Shown one piece after another: positions 1-5,066 of a DNA stretch of 6,368 nt. The number at the start of each line of letters is the position of its first letter. Within the stretch, counting starts at the first letter, position 1. The stretch is from Lachnoclostridium sp. UBA739 (lineage in GTDB: Bacteria; Bacillota_A; Clostridia; Lachnospirales; Lachnospiraceae): NCBI GenBank assembly GCA_002297865.1, contig DBKX01000390.1, positions 4,778 through 11,145 of the forward strand, in the 5' to 3' direction. Position numbers and translations under genes: made by a program. The notes under the pieces are model-generated. The model had not been told where the DNA came from, ran no database searches, and was given only the letters and a program-made list of their open reading frames with translations.

Positions 1-269
1 ATTGGAAATGTTATTCCTAGACTGTTGTATACTTCTTTTATCTCCTCATTGCTTCTGTTTTCTTTTTTGCCAAACTGATTGCATGGGAACCCAAGAATTA
101 CAAGTCCTCTATCTTTGCACTCTTCGTATACCTGTTCTAATTCTGTTAATTGAGATGCGAAATCACAGTCACTGGCTGTATTCACAACAACAACAACATT
201 CCCCTTATATTCCTCCATTTTAACCTCTTGTCCATTTATTCCCTTCGCTGTAAAATCGTAAAAATTCAT
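1..269 (-). CDS. Glutathione peroxidase family protein (N-terminal 89 residues; runs off the left edge)
   Basis: This is a thiol-peroxidase-type enzyme of the thioredoxin fold, which in this family reduces hydrogen peroxide or organic peroxides in the cytoplasm; bacterial members usually take electrons from thioredoxin rather than glutathione. Read on the minus strand from ATG at 269, the protein begins MNFYDFTAKGING and contains VNTASDCDF with the peroxidatic Cys at residue 35, then LVILGFPCNQF (residues 57-66), which is close to the family hallmark. The pattern FG..EN..NEEI follows, and the frame is still open at position 1, so about half of a roughly 160-180 residue protein is present. The start is supported by an AAGGAAAGG Shine-Dalgarno at about 275-284. 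Oddities: the usual Cys-Gly is Cys-Asp, and the catalytic-tetrad Gln expected in FGxQEN is Lys69. The Trp and Asn of the tetrad lie beyond the edge. The family call is secure; peroxidase activity is uncertain. Confidence 0.88.
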   Translation of the reverse strand, partial: MNFYDFTAKGINGQEVKMEEYKGNVVVVVNTASDCDFASQLTELEQVYEECKDRGLVILGFPCNQFGKKENRSNEEIKEVYNSLGITFP

Positions 270-450
270 GAATACCTTTCCTTTCTAACTCGTTGCCTGA
301 TGTGTTTAATGTGTAAATGAACTCAATAACTTAGCTACTTTCAATTTGGTTATGTAACAAAAAGTTGTATAAAGCAAATTCCATATGCTTGTCGATAACC
401 ATAACTTTTATAAATAGACAAAATTCTATCTTATAAATGAAATTAGAATT

Positions 451-479
451 ATGATACAAACTTTTTTTTTAAATGTCAA
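451..479 (-). promoter_or_regulatory. Likely sigma-A promoter of the glutathione peroxidase gene, with poly-A spacer
   Basis: On the minus strand there is TTGACA (479-474), a 17-bp spacer and TATCAT (456-451). The -35 box is perfect and the -10 matches at 5 of 6 positions. Transcription would start near 444, giving a leader of about 175 nt before the ATG at 269. The spacer contains a run of nine A residues (T at 462-470 on the plus strand), so slippage would change the spacing. A weaker alternative lies closer to the gene (TCGACA near 390, TATACA near 369). The sequence at 440-454 resembles half of a PerR box (first half 6/7 matches, second half poor), which would fit a peroxide-stress gene but is weak. 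Confidence 0.5.
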
Positions 480-591
480 TATATGATGTTTAGAATTATT
501 CAGTAAACTATATATTTTTTTGATTTTACTAAATTACATGATTCATCTTGTTTTGATTTTCCCACCTATTAACATATAAAGCATAGAATCT

Positions 592-611
592 ACTCAAATA
601 ATTGTTTGAGT
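592..611. promoter_or_regulatory. 20-bp near-perfect palindrome, possible operator
   Basis: ACTCAAA at 592-598 is repeated inverted as TTTGAGT at 605-611 around TAATTG. The central AATT also pairs, so only the pair 599/604 breaks full dyad symmetry. It is not followed by a T run on either strand, so a terminator is unlikely. It lies downstream of the minus-strand promoters at 703-731 and 806-834 and about 110 bp upstream of the likely peroxidase promoter. In a region this AT-rich, chance is a real alternative. Confidence 0.3.
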
Positions 612-702
612 TTGATAACTATATACGAGCCTCACTTTATCGTTTGTAATCCCGTACTATTTTTTGATAAATTATGTATTAATCATGCTAAAATACTAAG
701 AT

Positions 703-731
703 ATTATAACATAACGCAGAATTAGAAACAA
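703..731 (-). promoter_or_regulatory. Extended -10 promoter, minus strand
   Basis: The minus strand reads TTGTTT (731-726), a 17-bp spacer and a perfect extended -10, TGTTATAAT (711-703). The weak -35 is compensated by the TG motif, a common arrangement in Gram-positive bacteria. A transcript would start near 696 and run leftward through sequence without a gene toward the peroxidase gene. Confidence 0.4.
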
Positions 732-805
732 TAATAGAACTCCTATTCAGTATTTTCTACAAATTCTATTGTAACATGTGTCAATTAAATTCCCTATAGA
801 ACTAT

Positions 806-834
806 ATTATAGAAATTCCTACGTTTTATGTCAA
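806..834 (-). promoter_or_regulatory. Perfect consensus sigma-A promoter, minus strand, with no gene directly downstream
   Basis: The minus strand reads TTGACA (834-829), exactly 17 bp, then TATAAT (811-806), which is a 12/12 match to the housekeeping consensus. Transcription would start near 799 and travel leftward. The first recognisable gene in that direction is the peroxidase at 269, over 500 nt away. A second TTGACA hexamer follows at 784-779 without a good -10. Confidence 0.55.
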
Positions 835-962
835 GTTTTTCTACCCACTGTAATACTTTTTTTTGCACTATCTTTATATTTAGTCTATTTTTTATACATA
901 ATGTTGCTCCATTCTTTCGCAGTCGTTGTTCTGCTTGTTTATATTCTTGAATTATTGTCCTA

Positions 963-990
963 TTGATAGTATGATAGAATTGTTTATTAT
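963..990 (+). promoter_or_regulatory. Likely promoter of the DUF445 gene
   Basis: TTGATA (963-968) is followed after 16 bp by TATTAT (985-990), each a 5/6 match. The start point would be near 997, giving a leader of about 58 nt. The same bases at 986-991 read TATAAT on the minus strand, so the -10 is symmetric and could serve both directions. The palindrome at 997-1013 sits at the predicted start point. Confidence 0.4.
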
Positions 991-996
991 ACACTT

Positions 997-1013
997 TGAT
1001 TCAATACGAATCA
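997..1013. promoter_or_regulatory. Inverted repeat at the predicted DUF445 transcription start, possible operator
   Basis: TGATTC (997-1002) and GAATCA (1008-1013) are perfect 6-bp arms around AATAC. The site lies just after the predicted -10 of the DUF445 gene, where a repressor would block initiation. No regulator gene is next to it in this window and I do not recognise the operator family. Confidence 0.3.
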
Positions 1014-1054
1014 CACATGAAATTGTATTATTTTAGAGAAAGAATGGTGTAACA

Positions 1055-1945
1055 ATGAATTATGCAAATTTAATTACTCCGCTTATTGGTGCTGGAATTG
1101 GCTATGTTACCAATTATATTGCAGTGAAAATGTTATTTCGCCCTTTGAGACCTATCAGAATAGGGAACTTTAAACTTCCATTCACACCAGGTATCATTCC
1201 AAAAGAAAAACCTAGACTTGCTCATGCGATTGGAGAAGTTATAGGGCAACGTCTTGTTACAAAAGACGGAATCGAAGCAATGCTTTTATCTGAGGAAGTA
1301 AAAAATACTATAAAATCAAGAATTTCAGAAGCATTGAATAATAATAACACTACGCTTTATCAGTTTATGATTGCTAACCTGTCTGAAGAAAAAACGGACA
1401 GCTTAAAGGAAAATGTAACAGGTGAGATAACGACTCACATTACACACTCTTTGATGGACGCAAATATTGACGAATTATTAGCTGGAGAAATTGTGAAATC
1501 AATTAAAGAATATTTCCAAGGCGGCTTACTTGCCATGATGTTAAATGACTCCATTTTAAATTCCATCGGTACCCAAATCGGAAAGGGCATTCGAAACTTT
1601 CTTGAGAATAACGGTGAAAACATCATAAAACCTTATGTAGAAAAAGAGTATGATAAAATTACAGAACTCACGCTACATGAAGTAAAAGATTTTACAGAAA
1701 AAAACGAAATAGCGCTAGAAGATATTCTTATTCATGTTTACGAGTACACCATAGGAAACAATATAGATAAGATACTTTCTCTTATCGACGTATCACAAAT
1801 TGCAGAAGAGCAGATTAATCAAATGGATGTATCAGAATTAGAAAAACTCATTCTTTCGGTGATGAAAAAAGAATTAAATGCCATAGTAAACCTTGGTGCT
1901 TTAATCGGACTCATTCTTGGCTTACTAAATCTAGTTTTAACCTAA
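1055..1945 (+). CDS. DUF445 family membrane protein (YheB-like)
   Basis: This is a membrane-anchored protein of the DUF445 family, whose biochemical function is not established. The N-terminus carries the family signature: a hydrophobic stretch (about residues 5-28) with GAGIGYVTNYIAVKMLFRP, followed by LPFTPGIIPKEKPRLAHAIGEVIGQRLVT (given here only as landmarks at residues 41-69). The middle (about 75-270) is polar, helical and rich in Glu, Lys and Asn. The C-terminus (about 276-296) is a second membrane segment ending in LLNLVLT. Two termini in the membrane with a soluble domain between them is the usual plan. At 296 residues it is shorter than Bacillus YheB (about 377). The ATG is chosen because the signature begins directly after it; the Shine-Dalgarno is weak (GGTG at 1046-1049). 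No terminator is visible after the gene, so it may read through into the small gene at 2057. Confidence 0.88.
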   Translation: MNYANLITPLIGAGIGYVTNYIAVKMLFRPLRPIRIGNFKLPFTPGIIPKEKPRLAHAIGEVIGQRLVTKDGIEAMLLSEEVKNTIKSRISEALNNNNTTLYQFMIANLSEEKTDSLKENVTGEITTHITHSLMDANIDELLAGEIVKSIKEYFQGGLLAMMLNDSILNSIGTQIGKGIRNFLENNGENIIKPYVEKEYDKITELTLHEVKDFTEKNEIALEDILIHVYEYTIGNNIDKILSLIDVSQIAEEQINQMDVSELEKLILSVMKKELNAIVNLGALIGLILGLLNLVLT

Positions 1946-1962
1946 TTAAAACTTTTACAAAT

Positions 1963-1991
1963 TTCAACTTTATCACGTAGAAACATATAAT
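1963..1991 (+). promoter_or_regulatory. Possible promoter of the small gene at 2057
   Basis: A perfect TATAAT stands at 1986-1991 with a poor -35 (TTCAAC, 1963-1968) at 17 bp. The leader would be about 60 nt and could fold an AT-rich 8-bp stem (2004-2011 with 2024-2031) just before the Shine-Dalgarno. Read-through from the DUF445 gene is an alternative source of transcription. Confidence 0.25.
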
Positions 1992-2041
1992 GTAAAAAAT
2001 GTTTTTGTTTAGCAATCATGTTTTAAACAAATGAAAAATTT

Positions 2042-2047
2042 AAGGGG
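2042..2047 (+). promoter_or_regulatory. Ribosome binding site that fixes the start of the small gene
   Basis: AAGGGG lies 9 nt before ATG at 2057. An in-frame TTG at 2048 touches this Shine-Dalgarno directly and so cannot use it, which is why the ATG is preferred. Confidence 0.7.
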
Positions 2048-2056
2048 TTGGTATAT

Positions 2057-2407
2057 ATGAAGTACGAATATCACGGTGTTATAATTGAAGAAGCATTAAA
2101 TGATAATCGTCTGATTAATACGCTAAAAATTGAAAAGGTGCACATTACTGGACACAAAAAACAGCAAGATCGTAGACATCTCTATCAAGTCAGTATATCA
2201 AAAGAGCAGCTTAACTCTCTTGCTCAGCACATTAATGAAGACTGGTACCTTTATTTTTGGAAAGATAATATGATTACAGTTCTGTTTCACGATAACCAGT
2301 TTGAGTTTGATTATTTAAACCATGATACCTGGACCGAAGTATTAAACTACGCTCATTCGATTGGTCTGGACGAAAGCGATATGGACTTTAGCACATCAGG
2401 TTTGTAG
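2057..2407 (+). CDS. Small soluble protein of unknown function, 116 residues
   Basis: I do not recognise a named domain. The protein starts MKYEYHGVIIEEALNDNRL and appears to be a single alpha/beta domain: beta-like segments around residues 1-11 (KYEYHGVIIEE), 24-31 (IEKVHITG), 41-48 (HLYQVSIS) and 62-86 (WYLYFWKDNMITVLF, then QFEFDY). Helices are likely at 49-61 (KEQLNSLAQHIN) and 91-103 (TWTEVLNYAHSIG). It is rich in aromatic residues, with a Trp/Tyr/Phe cluster at 63-68, has an acidic tail and has no signal peptide or membrane segment. Start, Shine-Dalgarno and a terminator 24 bp after the stop all argue for a real gene. It follows DUF445 by 111 bp on the same strand, which suggests but does not prove a shared transcript. 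No function is proposed. Confidence 0.75.
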   Translation: MKYEYHGVIIEEALNDNRLINTLKIEKVHITGHKKQQDRRHLYQVSISKEQLNSLAQHINEDWYLYFWKDNMITVLFHDNQFEFDYLNHDTWTEVLNYAHSIGLDESDMDFSTSGL

Positions 2408-2431
2408 TATTGTTTCTTCTAACAAACCAAT

Positions 2432-2473
2432 AAAAGCACCGGTAGGCTCAAGAAGCGTATCGATGCTTTTTTT
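2432..2473 (+). terminator. Rho-independent terminator, possibly bidirectional
   Basis: AAAAGCACCG (2432-2441) pairs with CGATGCTTTT (2461-2470) with one C/A mismatch, and an inner GCT/AGC stem closes the loop CAAGA. A T run (2467-2473) follows on the plus strand, terminating the gene at 2057. The A run on the left side makes it a plausible minus-strand terminator for the EAL gene, whose stop codon is at 2478-2480. Confidence 0.8.
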
Positions 2474-2477
2474 CATT

Positions 2478-4148
2478 TTAACACATATTCTGTATGTAAA
2501 ATTCTTCTTTATCGACTGGTTTTCCAAAGTAATACCCTTGTATGTAATCTGGATTTAATTCTGTCACAATCTGTAGCTCATGTTCTTCTTCAACACCTTC
2601 GATACATACTTTCAAATGAATACTGTGCGCCATATCAATTATATGTCTTAACAATTTCAAATGATAATTACTTTTCATTGCTTTCATTACAAAAGTTCGG
2701 TCAATTTTAATAATATAAACTTTCAAATCATTTAAGTAACAAAGATTAGAATATCCTGTTCCAAAATCATCTAACCCTAATTTTATCTTCTGTTTCTGAA
2801 ACGTCTTAATAATATGGCGTATCGTTGAGTCTGTTTCTACAAATCCGCTTTCTGTTAATTCAAACAATACAAATTTTGAATCTAGTTCATACTCTCTCAA
2901 TTCATTTACTACATCAAATGCAACATCACTCTTTTTTAACTGTATGTAGGATACATTAATATTCATTCGAAAACCTGGTATCTTCTTCTGCCATTCCTTG
3001 AACTGTTTTACTGCCGTCTTCATGACCCATCTTCCAACAGGAACAATCAGTCCACTTTCCTCCAGCATTGGAACAAATACTGCTGGCGATAGACTTCCGT
3101 ACTTCTCACAGCTCCACCTTAAAAGTGCTTCAGCCCCTGTGATTCTTCCTGTTTTTACACTTACAATTGGCTGATAATACACTTCAAAACCTTCGAAGTC
3201 ATTTTTTACGGAATGTCTTAGTTTTTCTTCGATATCTAGCTTCATTATGTATTTTTCATACTCTTCCTTTTCGAAAAGAAATATTCCATTCTTTCCTCGT
3301 CTCGTAGCAGTATTAAAAGCAAAATCAACTTTTTTGCATTCTTCGATGTAATCATCTGTATAAGAATCAAAGGCTGCAACACCTGCCGACACAGTATAAT
3401 AGACAGGTAATTTCATATGTTCATTATACTTATTAACTTCTTCTTTTATGTTGCGGTAAAGATTCTCGGCCTTCTTAACACTGCCGCCTGTTGCATCAAA
3501 TATGATAAATTTGTCAGATCCTGTTTTGTACAGCTTTACTTCACTGTCTATAAAGTGTGTAATACAATCTAGTGTAGTTTGCATAATAGTATCTGCCATA
3601 TGTAAGCCGTACTTTTCGTTGATTTCCTTAATGTTGTCGATTCCCAATTTCATAACATATCCACCTGTATGCAATGAGGAATCTGTAGCAGAACAATAAT
3701 CTGATATAAACTTTATATCAGACTGCAAAGAATCAATACTCTTGGAATTTTCTTGCTTTATTTCACGAATATATCCAACAACAGTTCCTAATCCTTTCAG
3801 ATCATTTTTGATTAGTTCCAAATGACAATTTACCCAAAGGATTTCTTTTCCTTTTCCATAGCAGCGACATCTAAACTTCTTGCTAATACAGCCCTTTCTA
3901 ACCTGCATAACACATTGAAGTACATAAGGTAAATCCTCTTCATGAACCAACTCCTTAAAAAGATTATCCGCCGAAGGATAATTCGTTTCAGGCAATTCAA
4001 ATTTATATATTGCAGATTCAGAAATACAATAATAACCATGATAAAAGTCTAAATAGAACATGTAGCCCTCTACACTCTCCGAAAACGTATCCTTTGAATT
4101 AGCGAGACTCATCTCTTCTTTTACCATCAAGTTGCCTTGCGCTTTCAC
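2478..4148 (-). CDS. PAS - degenerate GGDEF - EAL protein, probable cyclic-di-GMP phosphodiesterase
   Basis: EAL domains hydrolyse the second messenger cyclic di-GMP to pGpG, affecting motility, adhesion and biofilm in clostridia. This 556-residue soluble protein has three parts. A PAS-like sensor occupies about 20-130 (LVHEEDLPYVLQ at 67-78 is typical). A GGDEF-like domain occupies about 140-295, in which the signature is GSDKF (210-214) and no RxxD inhibitory site precedes it, so cyclase activity is unlikely. The EAL domain (about 305-556) is well conserved: EALLRW (E340), NINVS (N398), FELTES (E430), DDFGTG (D460, D461), KIDR (K481), EGVE (E517) and QGYYFGKP (Q537). All usual metal and catalytic positions appear present, so an active enzyme is expected, with PAS and GGDEF as sensor and possible GTP-binding regulator. 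No membrane segments are seen. The start is GTG at 4148, chosen for its perfect Shine-Dalgarno. Confidence 0.92.
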   Translation of the reverse strand: MKAQGNLMVKEEMSLANSKDTFSESVEGYMFYLDFYHGYYCISESAIYKFELPETNYPSADNLFKELVHEEDLPYVLQCVMQVRKGCISKKFRCRCYGKGKEILWVNCHLELIKNDLKGLGTVVGYIREIKQENSKSIDSLQSDIKFISDYCSATDSSLHTGGYVMKLGIDNIKEINEKYGLHMADTIMQTTLDCITHFIDSEVKLYKTGSDKFIIFDATGGSVKKAENLYRNIKEEVNKYNEHMKLPVYYTVSAGVAAFDSYTDDYIEECKKVDFAFNTATRRGKNGIFLFEKEEYEKYIMKLDIEEKLRHSVKNDFEGFEVYYQPIVSVKTGRITGAEALLRWSCEKYGSLSPAVFVPMLEESGLIVPVGRWVMKTAVKQFKEWQKKIPGFRMNINVSYIQLKKSDVAFDVVNELREYELDSKFVLFELTESGFVETDSTIRHIIKTFQKQKIKLGLDDFGTGYSNLCYLNDLKVYIIKIDRTFVMKAMKSNYHLKLLRHIIDMAHSIHLKVCIEGVEEEHELQIVTELNPDYIQGYYFGKPVDKEEFYIQNMC

Positions 4149-4152
4149 AGAT

Positions 4153-4160
4153 CCACCTCC
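4153..4160 (-). promoter_or_regulatory. Strong ribosome binding site that fixes a GTG start
   Basis: The minus strand reads GGAGGTGG, with 7 nt between GGAGG and the GTG at 4148. No downstream ATG (codons 8 and 13) has an equally good site, so the GTG start of the EAL gene is preferred. Confidence 0.8.
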
Positions 4161-4201
4161 ACTTTGTCATTTCTTGTCTAATTGTACTATACATAGCTTA
4201 C

Positions 4202-4212
4202 ATTATATTATA
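4202..4212 (-). promoter_or_regulatory. Overlapping -10 boxes, possible promoter of the EAL gene
   Basis: Two TATAAT hexamers overlap by one base on the minus strand (4212-4207 and 4207-4202), about 55 nt upstream of the GTG start. No good -35 stands at 16-18 bp from either, so an activator or another promoter may be used; a TATAAC at 4268-4263 is the next candidate upstream. No cyclic-di-GMP riboswitch signature is visible in the leader. Confidence 0.3.
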
Positions 4213-4321
4213 TGCATTGTCTACCTCACTACATGTCGCTCCTTAATTTAGTTAGTATATGTGTTATACTTTTTTATGTTTTTTATGAAATTGATTCAAC
4301 CTGTAATGAAATTTGCATATT

Positions 4322-4386
4322 AAAACAAAGTGTGAGTTTCGCACATCCTCGCTGTCTAAATCAACTACAAGAAACCCACACTTTGT
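4322..4386 (-). terminator. Distal hairpin of a tandem pair after thymidine kinase; probable terminator or structured RNA
   Basis: ACAAAGTGTGGGTTTC on the minus strand (4386-4371) pairs with GAAACTCACACTTTGT (4340-4325): 16 continuous pairs in minus-strand RNA, one being G-U. In the plus-strand RNA that pair is an A/C mismatch, which favours function on the tdk strand. A short U run (4325-4322) follows, so it may terminate the tdk transcript. However, the 30-nt loop is far longer than usual for a terminator and shares motifs TAGTTG (4367-4362) and ACAGCGA (4355-4349) with the neighbouring hairpin. Confidence 0.55.
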
Positions 4387-4390
4387 CACG

Positions 4391-4440
4391 CCGAACAGGT
4401 ATCGCTGTTATTTTAGCAACTAAATTCCTTACCTGTTCGG
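4391..4440 (-). other. Proximal hairpin of the tandem pair, directly after the thymidine kinase stop codon
   Basis: CCGAACAGGTA and TACCTGTTCGG (4440-4430 and 4401-4391, minus strand) form a perfect 11-bp stem that starts one nucleotide after the tdk stop codon. The 28-nt loop contains an inner 5-bp hairpin (TTTAG, loop TTG, CTAAA) and the motifs TAGTTG (4422-4417) and ACAGCGA (4408-4402), both also found in the loop of the second hairpin 4 nt further on. No U run follows, so this element alone is not a standard terminator. I do not recognise the RNA class. Confidence 0.6.
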
Positions 4441-4441
4441 T

Positions 4442-5032
4442 TCACTGCCTATGCAAATTACGTATTGGACCTAAATTTCCTTCTTTAAAATGTTTTCTAC
4501 ACACTGATACATATTTATCATTAGCACCAAGTACAATTTGTTCGCCCTCTTTTACTGCTACACCATCTTCGTTGTAGCGCATATTGCAAATTGCCTTTTT
4601 CCCACACCAGCAAACCGTTTTAATTTCTTGAATTGTATCTGCTAATTCCATTAACCTGCGGCTCCCTTCAAAAAACTGATTCTTGAAATCACATCTTAAG
4701 CCATAACACATAACAGGGATATTCAAGTTATCCACCAAATCTGATAAATAATCGATCTGTTCTGCTGTAGCAAACTGTGCCTCATCAACGATAATACATT
4801 CGTACTTCATAAGTTTTTCTTCTGTAAAGTTATCAATTAAATCACTTAATGTAATACATTCTTCTTCCAAACCCATTCTAGAACGAATTTTATTTATACC
4901 ATCACGAGTATCCACCTCAGACTTTACCAATAACGCATTCTGTCCACGTTCCCAATAGTTATAACGTACCATCATCGCATTGGCTGATTTTGAACTTCCC
5001 ATTGCACCATAATAAAAATATAACTTTGCCAT
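4442..5032 (-). CDS. tdk: Thymidine kinase (type II)
   Basis: Phosphorylates thymidine to dTMP with ATP in the pyrimidine salvage pathway, in the cytoplasm, normally as a tetramer. The 196 residues match the usual length and align by eye with E. coli Tdk (AKLYFYYGAM, NYWERG, DTRDG, PVMCYGLR, VSVCRKHFKE). The P-loop is GAMGSSKS (9-16), where the usual Gly before Lys15 is Ser. VDEAQF (82-87) holds the Walker B Asp83 and catalytic Glu84. The zinc site is likely Cys141, Cys143, Cys178 and His181, and Tyr174 lies in the thymidine-binding lasso. The common CYGLRTDF is CYGLRCDF here. AGAGGAT at 5044-5038 is the Shine-Dalgarno. The gene begins 34 bp after the methyltransferase stop on the same strand and probably shares its transcript. 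Two hairpins follow the stop. Confidence 0.95.
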   Translation of the reverse strand: MAKLYFYYGAMGSSKSANAMMVRYNYWERGQNALLVKSEVDTRDGINKIRSRMGLEEECITLSDLIDNFTEEKLMKYECIIVDEAQFATAEQIDYLSDLVDNLNIPVMCYGLRCDFKNQFFEGSRRLMELADTIQEIKTVCWCGKKAICNMRYNEDGVAVKEGEQIVLGANDKYVSVCRKHFKEGNLGPIRNLHRQ

Positions 5033-5066
5033 AATAAATCCTCTATTCGTCTACTTGCTTCTCGTA

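Larger units (their letters stand above)
270..1054. other. 785-bp AT-rich region without a convincing gene
   Basis: Between the divergent peroxidase and DUF445 genes I find no reading frame with a start codon, a Shine-Dalgarno and recognisable protein sequence. Two overlapping frames are open at about 778-994. The plus-strand one (62 codons, GTG start) is hydrophobic. The minus-strand one (66 codons, GTG at 994) is basic and helical-looking. Neither has a ribosome binding site and I recognise neither; the minus-strand one could be a gene remnant. The region does hold promoter-like sequences: three on the minus strand (806-834, 703-731, 451-479), one on the plus strand with an extended -10 (TTGATA at 664-669, TGCTAAAAT at 686-694, spacer 19), and two palindromes (592-611, 997-1013). 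An untranslated RNA transcribed leftward is possible but not demonstrated. Confidence 0.6.

Noticed and set aside
2..223. 73-codon plus-strand frame, Cys- and Leu-rich
   Set aside because: It lies antisense to the glutathione peroxidase gene, whose conserved motifs are clear on the other strand.
778..966. 62-codon hydrophobic plus-strand frame with GTG start
   Set aside because: No Shine-Dalgarno, and the hydrophobicity is what T-rich DNA gives by chance; it also overlaps the perfect minus-strand promoter.
2004..2031. 8-bp inverted repeat (TTTGTTTA/TAAACAAA) before the small gene
   Set aside because: Almost pure A/T arms with a 12-nt loop; too weak to call a regulatory structure alone.
2361..2558. 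65-codon plus-strand frame
   Set aside because: It overlaps the end of the small gene, the terminator and the end of the EAL gene; no ribosome site.
4149..4260. Cyclic-di-GMP riboswitch upstream of the EAL gene
   Set aside because: None of the conserved GEMM core sequence is present in the leader.
4322..4440. Tandem hairpins as integron attC sites, transposon ends or a CRISPR fragment
   Set aside because: No integron core motifs, no target-site duplication around either hairpin, and two unlike stems are not direct repeats.
4212..4577. 121-codon plus-strand frame
   Set aside because: It crosses both hairpins and the antisense of the 3' end of tdk, has no ribosome site and no recognisable domain.
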